Of a stretch of DNA of 64,000 nucleotides, positions 12,193-22,854 are shown one piece after another. Each line of letters starts with the position of its first letter. Within the stretch, counting starts at the first letter, position 1. Below the pieces are notes generated by a model that was not told where the DNA came from, made no database searches, and saw only the letters and a list, made by a program, of their open reading frames with translations. The stretch covers positions 23,389,872 through 23,453,871 of the forward strand of contig NC_080056.1 of assembly GCF_026212465.1 (NCBI RefSeq). Direction: 5' to 3'. Made by a program: the position numbers and the translations under genes. This DNA is from Amaranthus tricolor. Lineage: Eukaryota; Streptophyta; Magnoliopsida; Caryophyllales; Amaranthaceae.

Positions 12193-12325
12193 GGTGGTGT
12201 ATGAGGTGGGTTGGTGGTGAGAGTGGTGAAGGCAGGTGGTGAAGTAAGGGAGTAAGTTGGGGGTTTGTGAGGGAGAGAGTTTTAGTGAGAATGAGATTTT
12301 AGATGGAAGACTCGAGTGAAAACGA

Positions 12326-12337
12326 GGGTATTTATAG
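12326..12337 (-). promoter_or_regulatory. Internal TATA box before the Athila extra ORF
   Basis: The minus strand reads TCTATAAATACCC about 135 bp before the ATG at 12192. It lies just downstream of the palindrome cluster 12349-12616 and resembles the LTR sequence GGTATAAATACCCC (16830-16842). Confidence 0.6.
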
Positions 12338-12348
12338 AACTGTTGCCG

Positions 12349-12616
12349 CATTCGCCCAAATTAAACTCCATTCGCCCGAATGAGGGTCAATTCGCTCGAA
12401 TGCAATGCACTATTCGGGCGAATACCGAACAAAACTTCCTAGGAATCTTCGCAGCACATTCGCTGGAATTAAATCTCCATTCGCCCGAATGGATGCCATT
12501 CGCTCGAATGACATATCATTCGCCTTTTCAAGAAGATTTTCTGAACTTGATATAAAATTCGTCACATCATCCATTCGCCCGAATGAAGAAGACATTCGCC
12601 CCAATGGCGACATTCG
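12349..12616. repeat. Internal cluster of CATTCG-NN-CGAATG palindromes
   Basis: At least nine copies or variants in 270 bp, including CATTCGCCCGAATG three times, AATTCGCTCGAATG, CATTCGCTCGAATG and TATTCGGGCGAATA. Otherwise the motif appears in clusters only in the two LTRs of this element. Reading frames across it are by-products of the repeats. Confidence 0.85.
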
Positions 12617-12941
12617 GTCTTATCAGGCTTTCTCCCACGTCTCGAACCTTTTGCCTTTCATTCCATACGTTCATTTTTCTAATCTGATCCAAAGGATACT
12701 TCTACTCCCAAACAAAGCATGTTTGACAATTTGTACTGAGCAAGAAAATCCAAAGGAAAACCGGGTTACCTCCCCTAAGTGCTTTGTTTAACGTCGTTTA
12801 GCTCGACTCAGTTGGGACCATTAATCAAAAATCAACACAAAACAAAACCCGAAACGAAACCAGATGCTTCAAACTCAACAAAACTCAATAGAATGATACC
12901 TTAAAGATCAGATATGCGTTTTAAACCAAGGAATACACCAG
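12617..12941. other. Spacer between pol and the palindrome cluster
   Basis: About 325 bp without a supported gene; contains ACCTCCCCTAAGTGCTTTG-type sequence. Nothing else recognised. Confidence 0.5.
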
Positions 12942-15046
12942 TCATTCGACGTCAACATCAACTAACTTGATTTGCTCGACCATGTTGACCTCGTGAAGTC
13001 TGCTTTCATGGAAGAATTTTATCCGTTGCCCTTTCACAATGAAACTACCCCCATGATGATCTTTCAGCTCCACCGTTCCATAAGGAAATACTTGTAGGAT
13101 CTCGAACGGTCCAGACCACCTCGATTTCAGCTTCCCGGGGAATAACTTTGCTCTTGAATTGAAAAGTAGTACTTTGTCTCCTACAAGGAACTCTCGCTTA
13201 AGGATCCGTTGGTCATGCCAACGCTTAGTGCGTTCCTTGTAGATGTGCATGTTGTGGAACGCATCTAGCCTCAATTCTTCCAATTCCCGTAATTGCTCAG
13301 TTCGTTTCTCATAGGATAAGGCAGGGTTCAAATTGAGGGTTTAGATCGCCCACCAAGATCTACACTCCAGTTCCACTAGCAAATGGCAAGACTTCCCATT
13401 AAACAGCCGGAACGGGGTGGTTCCAATTGGGGTTTTGTAGCATGTACGGTGCGCCCAAAGAGCATCACCTAACTTGAGAGACCAATCTATCCTGCTCGGG
13501 TTAACCACCTTCTCTAGGATCTTCTTAATCTCCCGGTTGGCGACCTCTACCTGCCCTTGAGTTTGGGGATGGTAAGGCGCACCAACCTTGTGCACGACTT
13601 CGTACTTCTTCAACAACTTGTTTAGCTCGTTCTTCGCGAATGGGAACCCCCATCACTTATGACTATCTTGGGAACACCAAATCGAGGGAAAATTATGCTT
13701 TTAAAAGGTTTCATAACTACCTTGTGATCATTTGTAGGCGAGGCAATGCCCTCCACCCACTTAGATACATAATATATCCCTACCAAAATGTACCCGTTCC
13801 CATAAGACAATGTAAAGGGGCCCATGAAGTCAATACCCCAGCAATCAAATACTTCACACTCTAGGATGTAGTTTTGAGGCATCTCATTCCTCATGGAGAT
13901 ATTCCCAACCTTTTGGCACCTCTCACAGCTCTTCACAAACGCTTCAACATCTTTATGCAAGGTTGGCCAATAGAATCCCGCGGTGGCGACCTTAGCAGCA
14001 GTGTTCATGATCCCATGATGGCCGCCACACGCGTATGAGTGGCAATGAGTGAGAACCTTGGGGACCTCCTCTTCAGTGATACAACGGTGGATGATGCCGT
14101 CAGCGCAGGCATGAAACAAATAGGGGTTATCCCAAAAAAATTCCCGACTCTTCCGAAGAAAGCTAGCTTTCATCGCTCTAGATTCAAACTCGGGTAGCTC
14201 CCCACAAGCTAAATAATTTGCAATATCTACGAACCAAGGGGCCTTCCCAACAACCAATGCTGTCATCAAAGTTTCTTCAACCATTTCATCTTGGATAGAG
14301 GGGGAGTCATCATTAGGCTCGGGTAACTTAGACAGATGGTCGGCTACTACATTTTCACTTCCTTTTCTATCCTTCAAGCAAAGTCGAATTCTTGCAATGA
14401 AAGCACCTAATGGATTAACATTGGCTTAGCATCCCTCTTCGTCATTAAAAATTTCAGGGTCGAGTGATCTGTGAATACGACAACCTTAGAACATATCAGA
14501 TACTGGCGCAGTCTCTCAAAAGCATAGACTATCGCCAACATTTCCTTCTCCCGTACTAGAGTAGTTACGCTGTACTGGGTCAAGTGTTTTATTGATATAG
14601 CATATGCCGTGGTGCCTTCCTTCCTTTTTCTGTCCAAGAACTACACCTACAGAGATATCACTGGCATCGCACATCAGTTCAAATGGCAAGCTCCAATCAG
14701 GAACTTGTACTATGGGCGCAGAAATCAAAGCTTGCTTTAAACGGTTAAAGGCATTGAGGCATCTCTCATCAAAGTTAAGTTCGACATTTTTCTGAAGCAA
14801 TTCATTTAAAGGTTTAGCTAAGGTCGAAAATCCTAAGATGAGACGCCTGTAGAACCCCGCATGCCCTAGAAGGGACCGTACTCTAGTGACCGAGGTAGGT
14901 ACAGGAAGAGTCCTTATCAAATCTATCTTAGCAGGGTCCACTTTGATGCCTTTGAAGGACACCTTATGACCTAGGACAATGCCTTCCTGTACTAAAAAGG
15001 GCCTTGGTAGTATCATTGACTTAGGACAATGCCTGTTGAAAAACAC
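12942..15046 (-). pseudogene. Athila-like pol: RT C-half, RNase H, integrase
   Basis: On the minus strand: the C-terminal half of RT (LGHKVSFKGIKVDPAKI, SLLGHAGFYRRLI; 14516-15046); RNase H (PFELMCDASD and FTDHSTLKFLM; 14407-14700); integrase with its zinc-binding region ([12 protein letters not shown]…CERCQ) and catalytic-core pieces WGIDFMGPF and VISDGG (13622-14377); the rest of the core, [17 protein letters not shown] (13341-13616); and the integrase C-terminal domain ending near 12942. Frameshifts near 14510, 13620 and 13335 break it. The N-terminal half of RT, with its YxDD, and the protease are missing. Confidence 0.9.
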
Positions 15047-15170
15047 CTTATGACCAAGGATAATGCCTTCTTGGCAACCTCTTCAATTTTGGCTTTAACC
15101 TAGTTGTATGGAATCTTGGAGAGTTGGCCACCCACTGCCGAATCTAAAAGGGCCTTGGTAGTATCATTGA
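14954..15170. repeat. Direct repeats at the Athila gag/RT deletion junction
   Basis: A 25-bp sequence (starts AAAAGGGCCTTGG, ends AGTATCATTGA) occurs at 14995-15019 and 15146-15170. A related ACACCTTATGACC…AATGCCTTC stretch occurs at about 14958-14986 and 15043-15070. Together they mark a complex junction. Confidence 0.75.
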
Positions 15171-15765
15171 GGCCATCATAAAAGAATGTATTTAGGTGGT
15201 TGTCCCCATATTCATGATGAGGACATGCTCGTATCATCCTCTTGAACCTACTCTAAGCCGCAGTCAAGTTCTCTTCATCTTCTTGAGTGAATAATGCAAT
15301 CTTTTTACGCCAATCTTGCATTCTCACAGTAGGGTAAAACCTTTCCAAGAATGCAGTTTTTAGTTGAGCCCAAGTGGTGATAGAGTTGGGCTCAAGGCAT
15401 TTATACCAGTCTCTAGCATCTCCCGCTAGCCTCAGATAGAATAGGTACAGTCGAACATAATCAGGGTTGTTGGGGCAAGGAGGGATAAGTCCACAGACAT
15501 CAGAGAATGCTTCGAGATGTTAAAGAGAACACTCATTTCTCAATCCGCTAAAAGGGGTTTCCTTGACCATCCTTGTGAATTGGGGGTGTATTTGGTAAGG
15601 TGTAGCAACAACAGGAGTCCCGAACTAACCGAATAGCTGATGTTCGTCGGGCATTGTGGAAGTGGGAGGATTTTGTGCAGGATGTGGAATCTGTCTTCTC
15701 AGACGTTGGACCGCAAGATTGTATGGTACTAACGGTTGATTTGACCTGCGCGTGCAATAGGGCAT
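15060..15765 (-). pseudogene. Athila-like gag, truncated
   Basis: Gag is the capsid protein. A probable start is the ATG at 15765 (MPYCTRRSNQPLVPYN), about 115 bp inside the primer site. The first frame stops near 15625. Further minus-strand sequence (about 15260-15560) still reads as Athila capsid, with NNPDYVRLYLFYLRLAGDA-type and WAQLKTAFLERF-type segments. It ends near 15060, where it meets RT sequence, so the gag C-terminus and zinc region are lost. Stops at several points make it non-functional. Confidence 0.7.
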
Positions 15766-15879
15766 GCAAACAACACTAAAAATCAAGGGTAAGTATTGAC
15801 AAGCAAGGATAAATGGCAATGAAAACAAAATAGAGTGAAGCTATATCAAGAACAACAAGAGTCTAAATATAACGCCTTA

Positions 15880-15896
15880 TCCCCGGCAACGGCGCA
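15880..15896 (-). other. Primer binding site of the Athila-like element
   Basis: The minus strand reads TGCGCCGTTGCCGGGGA, three bases from the LTR edge. Athila elements use a TGGCGCCGTTGCCGGGGA site assigned to tRNA-Asp; one G is missing here. Confidence 0.85.
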
Positions 15897-16829
15897 ATTT
15901 GGATAGCAAGATTTTCACAGTTGTCTATTCTAAATCTTGAACCAAACAATACTTATAACAACCTACGCACTACACAAGTATAGTGTGGTAGGGATTTAAC
16001 CACGAGGACAAGGTTGACAATAAACTCTACGTCTCAACATAACTATTTTTTTTGTAGGTTAAAGAGCATCTAAAACTAATGACGGAAATAACAAGCACGG
16101 TTGATTAACAATATAAATCAAAGGAGAGAAAAAGGGATTGAGATTAGATTCACTCTAGGAAGGCGATCTTAAAAAAGCATATATTGGGTCAGAGGAAATC
16201 AAAAAATAACTAGTCTAGACACCCGAGAATGGAAGAGGAAGTTGGTGATTCCACAAATCACAACGAACGACCTCTAATCGCCTTATGTCTCCGGAGGAGT
16301 TGCAGGACAAGATTCACATTGGGTTTCAAGAACCAATCATTATCATCTTTTCCCTAATCCTAAACAATAAAGAGCATAAACATTACTAGGGTTTCACTAA
16401 TCAATCCCCAAGGAGAACTACTCACACATGATTGAAATATAGGAAACAATGAAAATCAATGAACAAAAACCATAGATAATAGTGATCAAAAGAATCCAAA
16501 AATAGTAAAAGTAATGTAGAAACTATTCTAAATGAGCAATAAATATAGGGCAAGACAATAAATGCAATAAATGAACTCAAATTAAATGCATTAAATGAAC
16601 TCGAAGCAATGAGGAGATTGATACTTACAACCAAATGTTGATACTACAATAAGGAGGTGCCAAAGATTCAATAATCAAGATTGAAATCCAAACTAGAAAG
16701 TAAAGAATTGAAATAAAAGATTGAGATAATAAAACTATGATAAACTAGGGTTTTTTACTTAAAAGGCTAAGTAATAAAGCTACATTAGAGAATGTATTAG
16801 GGCTCTCTCCTTATTTCTATAGAAAGTGG

Positions 16830-16842
16830 GGTATTTATACCC
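16830..16842 (-). promoter_or_regulatory. TATA box of the Athila-like 5' LTR
   Basis: The minus strand reads GGTATAAATACCC, 80-90 bp downstream of the last palindrome. This is the expected start region of the element transcript. Confidence 0.65.
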
Positions 16843-16924
16843 TCTATGCAAAGGAAATTCAAATGCCCAAAAATGCCCTTGAGTTTGGCTTGAGAAGAAA
16901 TACGATTCCCGCAGAAAATAGGTC

Positions 16925-17104
16925 TATTCGCCCGAATGAAGTGTCCATTCGCCCGAATGAAGTGTCCATTCGGTCGAATGGGACCACTCGCCCGAATGGT
17001 GTGTCATTGGCCTATTCCAGCAGCTTTGATGACTCTTCTTTGAGAAAATAGGGGCCATTCGACCGAATGACATTTCCATTCAGCCGAATGGAGCTTTATT
17101 CGGT
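16925..17104. repeat. Palindrome cluster in 5' LTR U3
   Basis: TATTCGCCCGAATG (16925-16938), CATTCGCCCGAATG, CATTCGGTCGAATG, CATTCGACCGAATG and CATTCAGCCGAATG (17077-17090), spaced by 10 to 100 bp. Confidence 0.85.
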
Positions 17105-17420
17105 AGTTTCAAATTCTTTTGCCTCCAGATCAACACCAATTGCTTAAATGGTGTCTTAGTTAGCCTAAATGGAGTAATAGCTAGTGATTAGAGGCTTCCA
17201 AGCTCAGTGTGTCCTCCGGAGAAGTCTTCGCTTTGCGTGCCAACGTCACACAATGCATCGATGTTGACCTTGTTGTCTTCGAATCTCCTGAAATAACCAC
17301 AAAACAACTCCAAAGACAAGAACAAGGCAAAATCATGCTTAAGGTGCATAATAACGATTGAAAAACATAAAACTTGGCACAATAAAGCGGTAGTAAACGT
17401 GTTCATAAATGAGCACATCA

Positions 17421-19930
17421 CACCACGTTGGCTAACTAGTTTAGATATTTAACCTCTCTGACTTTCCAGTTTTGAGCAGATTCAGAACTTTTTCGTTAAT
17501 GACTTTGTTCCTTTTTGGTGCAAATTTCCCTCTTTTTCTAATTTACTGGTATAAGTTTTGGGTCCACGTTCGCTTGTGTGTAATTACTACTAGGAGGATT
17601 CCCTTCATGTCTTCGTGTGTCCATGCAAACGCGTCCTTCTATGCTTCTAGGAATTCTAGGACTTGCTGACTGAGGTCTTTACTCAACTCTGCTCATATTT
17701 GTACTTTCTAATTTGAATGGTCTGGATTCATCTGGACCTCAATTTCTTCTTGTTCTTTTGCTATTATGATCTTTTCGTGGCCCAACCGAATCTCTGATTG
17801 CTATGTTGATATTTTCTTTGTAGATGTTGCTTTCAAGGCTATTTTGTAGCATTCTTTGGCTTCCTTTGGGTCTCCCTTGATTTCGTAGATTCCCCAATTG
17901 TTGGGAAACTTGATGATCTGATGATACGTAGACGGGATGGCTTTCATTTCATGTACCCAAGGCCTGCCCAAAATCATGTTGTAGGATGACAGAGATCACT
18001 AGGAACTTTACTTTTAGATTGATCCCTTTTGCATAGGTAGGCAATGTAATCTCTCCAATGGTTTTCACAGTTTCTCCACTGAATCCGACCAACATTGTTG
18101 ACTTATTAATGATATCTTTCTCGTCAATGTTCATATGTTTTGCTGTATCGAGCATAATGATGTTGGCTGAACTTTCGTTGTAAACTAGGATCCTCTTTAT
18201 CAAGCAATTTCCAGCTGGGAGTGATATTACTAGGCCTTCATGGTGCTCCTCTACTGCATTACTTTCTTCGAATATGATTGGAATATCCATCTTTGCTTAT
18301 GCCTTTCTTGTTGGCTAGTTCATGTTTCTTTCTTTGGCGTGGCGCTTCACTCTTGAATACGTCAGGCCGCACACTTTTGATCCTCCGGACATGAAACAAA
18401 TGGTCTTGACAATGGGAGGAGGAGGTGGGTGGCCACCTTGGTTGGACTCTCTTTCTCTGCCTGGGCCTTTGGACTTGTTCTTCATGAGTTCTATAAGATA
18501 TCTCTTCTTTAGTAGGTAGGAAACTTCCTTTCTGAGCGCTACGCATTCATCAATAGTGTGACCAATATCTGAATGGAAGCCACACCATCTCGATGGGTCT
18601 TTCTTCTCTTCTGGCCTATCGCTCTTTCTAGGCTATTGCACAATGTCTCCCATTTTGTTCGAGGTCTAAATCACATATGCAAGGTTAACATTGAAATTAG
18701 GGGGAAGTTCGGGATCTTCCCTTCAATTTGTGAATTCTCCTTCAACAGCATTGAATGTTCCTTCTTCAAAGCGGGATCGTTGTTTCTCCTTCAACAGCAT
18801 TGAATTCTCCTTCAATCTATGATCCCTTCTAGGAAAGTTGTTTCTCCTTCTTGATGAACGATCTAGCTCGAAAGTCCTCCTTGCATAGACATCTTCTTCA
18901 AACCTGACTTGGACCATTGCTTTGGATTGGACATCTTTAAACGTTGTGTAGGGATACTTAGTCAGTTCCTTATAGAGCTCACTATGGTCCAACAATCCTC
19001 TTCTGAATGCTTCAGTAGTTGTGGGAGCATCATATTTATGTATCCCAATCTTCTTCCTGTTAAACCTGTTACGGTAATCCCTCAAGGATTCTCCATGCCT
19101 TTGCACAACTCTGTACAGATCTGAAGATTGCCTCTCGATCTTCCTATTGCTAGCAAAATGGATCTTGAATAGGTTGACCATTCCTGCAAAAGATCGAATA
19201 GTCCCATCATCTAATTTAATGAACCAAGTTAGTGTTGGACCTGAAAAGGTGGCTCTAAAGCCTTTGCATATGATTGCCTCTCTGATATCTCAAAGGATTG
19301 AGCTGGTCATCGTATTCGACTTGTAAAGAGACACATGCTCATCAGGGTCTGTTGTTCCATCGTACATGTCTATGCTGGGCGTACTGAAACTTTTTGGCAC
19401 TTCCACCATGGCAATCTCTTCTGAGAAGGATGACTCTATGTAGCCATCTGCGGCCTCTTCCTCCATGGGCTTTGGCACTCCGGGGATTTTTGCAATCTTG
19501 GCCTCGAACGCCTTAAGGTATTCCTTGACCACTTTTTCTATCTTTCCCTCCTCAGTTCCTGCTTGCTTGCTCTTTTGAAAAGTACCTGCACCAATAAAAC
19601 CTTCATGCAGGGTTGCGTCCCTGTTGTTAGAACCTTTTTCCTCGCTAGTAGGGGTATGGAAAGCTCCTGACATATCGAGTTGCATGGCTATGCTTTAAGT
19701 ATTCTTTCTGGAATTGACTATTTTGGAAGCAACCAACTGTATTTGGTTGTGGAGGGCTTCATTTTGTTTGGTCAGGCTAGTGAGTTTGGTTTTAGTTTGG
19801 ACGTTTTGGGCTAACAGGGTCTCGACTTGGCCTTTTTGCCGGTCTAGGGTTTGGTGGAATGCGTTCATTCCTTCATTAATTTAGGCGATGGTGAAGGGTA
19901 CTGGTTGTTGAGTCATGACTGAATGATGTT
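17421..19930 (-). pseudogene. Gypsy RT-protease-gag, tandem copy 2 (right part)
   Basis: Continues 6908-7241 after the Athila insertion and matches 338-2820. The protease frame 17949-18290 keeps the retropepsin loop, but changed to LVYNESSANII: the catalytic Asp is now Tyr-Asn, so it is inactive. Gag is split into 18723-19181 (RHGESLRDYRNRF) and 19290-19685 by indels. A local duplication of CTCCTTCAACAGCATTGAA lies near 18739-18810. A stop occurs a few codons after the gag start near 19890. This copy is more decayed than copy 1, whose gag frame is still open. Confidence 0.85.
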
Positions 19931-19973
19931 TTTGGCTTTTTGGAGAGTTTTTGGCAGGTTAATTGATTATCAG

Positions 19974-20335
19974 CCCTACGGTGGCACCAAATTGTTTAGG
20001 CAAATCCTTGTAGGATAGGTCTAGGAATTTTTTTAAGGTTTTAGGGGTAATAACAATCAACCTTGCATTAACAATCACAATAACCAAGAACAATAACACA
20101 ATAAAGAAAGAGCAAATTAACTAAAGGAATAAGAGTTAAAGAGACAATACTGAGTAAGGATAAGCTCCTTAGTCAGAAAAGACATAGAATTCGTAAGTAA
20201 CATGCATATATCTTCAAGTTTTAATGTATGAATGAAGCTATTACATATATTCTCAGCTATTTATACCTAGGGAATACCAGGGGTTTGCAAGTATTTTCGG
20301 AATGTATTCAAAAGGGGAAGATCTTTGCTGTTTAT
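19974..20335 (-). repeat. Primer site and partial gypsy LTR, tandem copy 2
   Basis: The primer site is 19974-19989 (one base different from copy 1) and the LTR edge is at 19993. GTATAAATAG on the minus strand (20257-20266) is a good TATA box. As in copy 1, the LTR runs into Harbinger sequence near 20335. Confidence 0.65.
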
Positions 20336-20854
20336 TCTTCTTTCCTTGTGTTCCTTTTGTATTTTTGGAATTCATTCCCAACTGATTGACTAATTGATCT
20401 TCTTTCCATACTTGTGTCGATCACGCCGTTTTGAATTGATCTCTTTTTTGGCTTACTATCGAGTCCCTCCTTTAAAACTTGGTTCTCATAGTCATCATCT
20501 GGACTTCCTTTTCTTTTCTTACCTTTAGATGAACTATCCCTTGCTCTCAATTTTGAAAGCACTTGAAGATCCTAATTTTTGCATCATTGGAGAATTATTA
20601 CAACCAAAATCCTCTAGAATTATTTCGTTTTGGCTTACTAGGTCATTGATAGCTTCAATGTTATTTGGTGGGAAATATTTTCCATTATCACTCCTTTGAC
20701 GTAGTGCTCTCTCTTTTTCTGTTAGAGATCCTTCACCTTTTTCCCAATCTTTTGCATAAAGGTTCATGAGTTTCTCGTAAAATGGAATAGGAGTCGTCAT
20801 CCATTTTTTGGCTTCAGGTTTAGTCTAGAATATGTGATTTAACACAATGTATTT

Positions 20855-22089
20855 TGTAGACTCAATTAGGAACGGGAACAGCAACAAGAGGGGAGGTGAA
20901 TTGTTGTTGTTACTAGTTTAAGCGTTTTTGCCCTGTTTTTGCGGAATTGAAAAAAATAAATAAAGCTTAAACTTAGAGCGAAATAATTAAAAGAGACAAA
21001 CGATTTTTACGTGGAAACCTTCTAGGCCTAAATAGAAGGAAAAACCACGACCCCCCGGGATTTCAAAATTCTCACTATGTTTAGGCAATTAATTACAATT
21101 ACATAAAACAAATTTTGCTTCCCTCGAAGCTTCTCAATTCTCTAAATGCTTCACTCAAAGCTTCTCTACTTAGGCCACTTCTCTTTCTCTATTCTCCCTT
21201 TCTCTTTCTCTTCCCATGTTTCTTTTCTCTAATTCCCTTAGACTTCCCACAAGTCTAATTACAACAAAATACTCATTAACCCTTACAAGGCCATTTCTCA
21301 AGAGGATAAAAATTAAAATAATTACTTAAGAAAAATATAATAAATTAATTGGCATTGGAAAACTGAAAATATTTTTCTTAAGATGATCTCCCTTTTATGG
21401 ACACTCTTGAATCCTAAAAGGATTGATTTTGGTTCGAGCAAAGTTCCTTCTATTTATAGAGGGAACAGCCAGCAGTTACCATAAGCATAACGTCCACTAT
21501 CTCAAACATACCTCCACTACCCCACGTTCTTAAAATAAATGGTGGTGGAATTATGAAAGTGTCCGGCTGTTATTTGCTCAAAGAAAAATCAGTTTCCTTA
21601 ATGCTAAAAATAGCATAGGAGTTAAAAACATAAGATCCTAAAAAATAGGAGATCTAAATCTAATTAAGAAAAAGTCTTGGGCTATTTTTAGAAAACCTAA
21701 AAATAGATTAGCCAATTAACTTACTAATTAATTTAAGCAATTAAATTAATTCTTAACCATTACATCAACTTAAAAACAGAAAATAATTAATTCGCAATTT
21801 TCCAGTCGATGCTATTCTTCAGACCTGCTTCGTAGGAACAACGTACTGTCTCCAGCTTCAACTTCTGTCAGATTGTTCATTTGGGAACTGTAGACTGTAC
21901 ATCTATTTTGAACATTATAACACTTATCTAACATCTTGAACATATTTAAGACAAGTACAACTTCCACGAATCCAAGTCATAGGCTTCATCAACGATTTAA
22001 ACTAAACCGGATATATACCTACAAAACAATCTCTAAAATGTTTGTTTATTTAAAAGTGAAGTCATCATCAAAACCTTAAGAGGCCAACA
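20855..22089 (-). repeat. 3' LTR of the Sirevirus-like element
   Basis: Starts TGTAGACTCAATTAGG and ends TAAGAGGCCAACA. A minus-strand TATA box, TCTATAAATAG, lies near 21450-21460. Confidence 0.95.
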
Positions 22090-22104
22090 AATTCCCCCTT
22101 TTTG
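22090..22104 (-). other. Polypurine tract of the Sirevirus-like element
   Basis: The minus strand reads CAAAAAGGGGGAATT, immediately before the 3' LTR. Confidence 0.9.
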
Positions 22105-22854
22105 ATGATGGCAAACTTTATAAAAAAACTTAAGTGAAAATCGAGTAAAACAAAATACATAGAGCATACTAGAGATTAAAGTAACTCTAATTAACTTAGC
22201 AAATCAACTTGTTAAAATATAACTTACCAAGTGTTCACAATAAAACAGTTTACTCCATAATATCAAACATGTTTTTAAAATTTTTCAAAAATTTTCAAAA
22301 TAAATTAACTTAAAACTTCAATTAAAATAAACTAAAATAAAAACTGACATAAATAAAACTAATCATAATTAAACTAAGAAAATTAAACCAAAAAAAAAAT
22401 GTCAGAAGCAAAAACAAAAACAAAACAAAAAAAATATTTATGAAAACTAATCAACACAGATGATCACTAATCTAGCATAAACACAGCAGCACATAACATT
22501 CATAGGAATCAATATAAACCAACCAATGCAACTGTGTAATCACGGCTCCTCTTAAGTTTGTGCATTATCTTCCCCCTTTTGACATCAATCAAAAAGAATT
22601 GGGCATTATCAAGTCTCAGCACAAACCATATAGATTTGTTAGTGATGAAAACAACAAACAACAATAATAAAAGCAAGTGCTATGAACAATGATTAAACCT
22701 GCATAGAGTTAATTTTCACAGACCATAAAAACAACGAAAAGAAAGTAGCAATTGTTCAACAGACAAATTTTGCACCTCAGATGGTACAAAACAAAAAGAT
22801 AAAATGTTTGAGAAGAAATACAGCCAGCAAATTTAAAAAGATAAGGGAGAGGGT
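22105..22854. other. Non-coding spacer with a second polypurine-like tract
   Basis: AT-rich with no coding frame. AAAAGGGGGAAG on the minus strand at 22569-22580 follows a GATGTC context like the real tract. Multiple purine tracts here are a known Sirevirus trait. Confidence 0.65.

Larger units (their letters stand above)
7242..17420 (-). mobile_element. Complete Athila-like Ty3/gypsy element
   Basis: About 10.2 kb, bounded by TG…CA LTRs of 1575 and 1521 bp and a perfect 5-bp TSD, CACCA (7237-7241, 17421-17425). The uninterrupted gypsy sequence near 331-350 shows the empty site with a single CACCA. On the minus strand the order is: LTR, primer site matching the tRNA-Asp type used by Athila, gag, RT-RNase H-integrase, an extra ORF, purine tract, LTR. 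The element is dead: gag and pol have stops and frameshifts, and the gag C-terminus, protease and RT N-terminus are deleted. A 60-bp indel separates the LTRs, and several percent of their bases differ, so the insertion is not recent. Confidence 0.92.
15900..17420 (-). repeat. 5' LTR of the Athila-like element
   Basis: 1521 bp, starting TGGATAGCAAG and ending GAGCACATCA on the plus strand. Contains the palindrome cluster 16925-17104 and a clean minus-strand TATA box. It lacks about 60 bp present in the other LTR near 8285-8350. Confidence 0.92.

Noticed and set aside
10624..12351. Retroviral envelope glycoprotein in the Athila element
   Set aside because: Only positional similarity; no signal peptide, cleavage site or transmembrane segment seen, and Athila extra-ORF features fit better.
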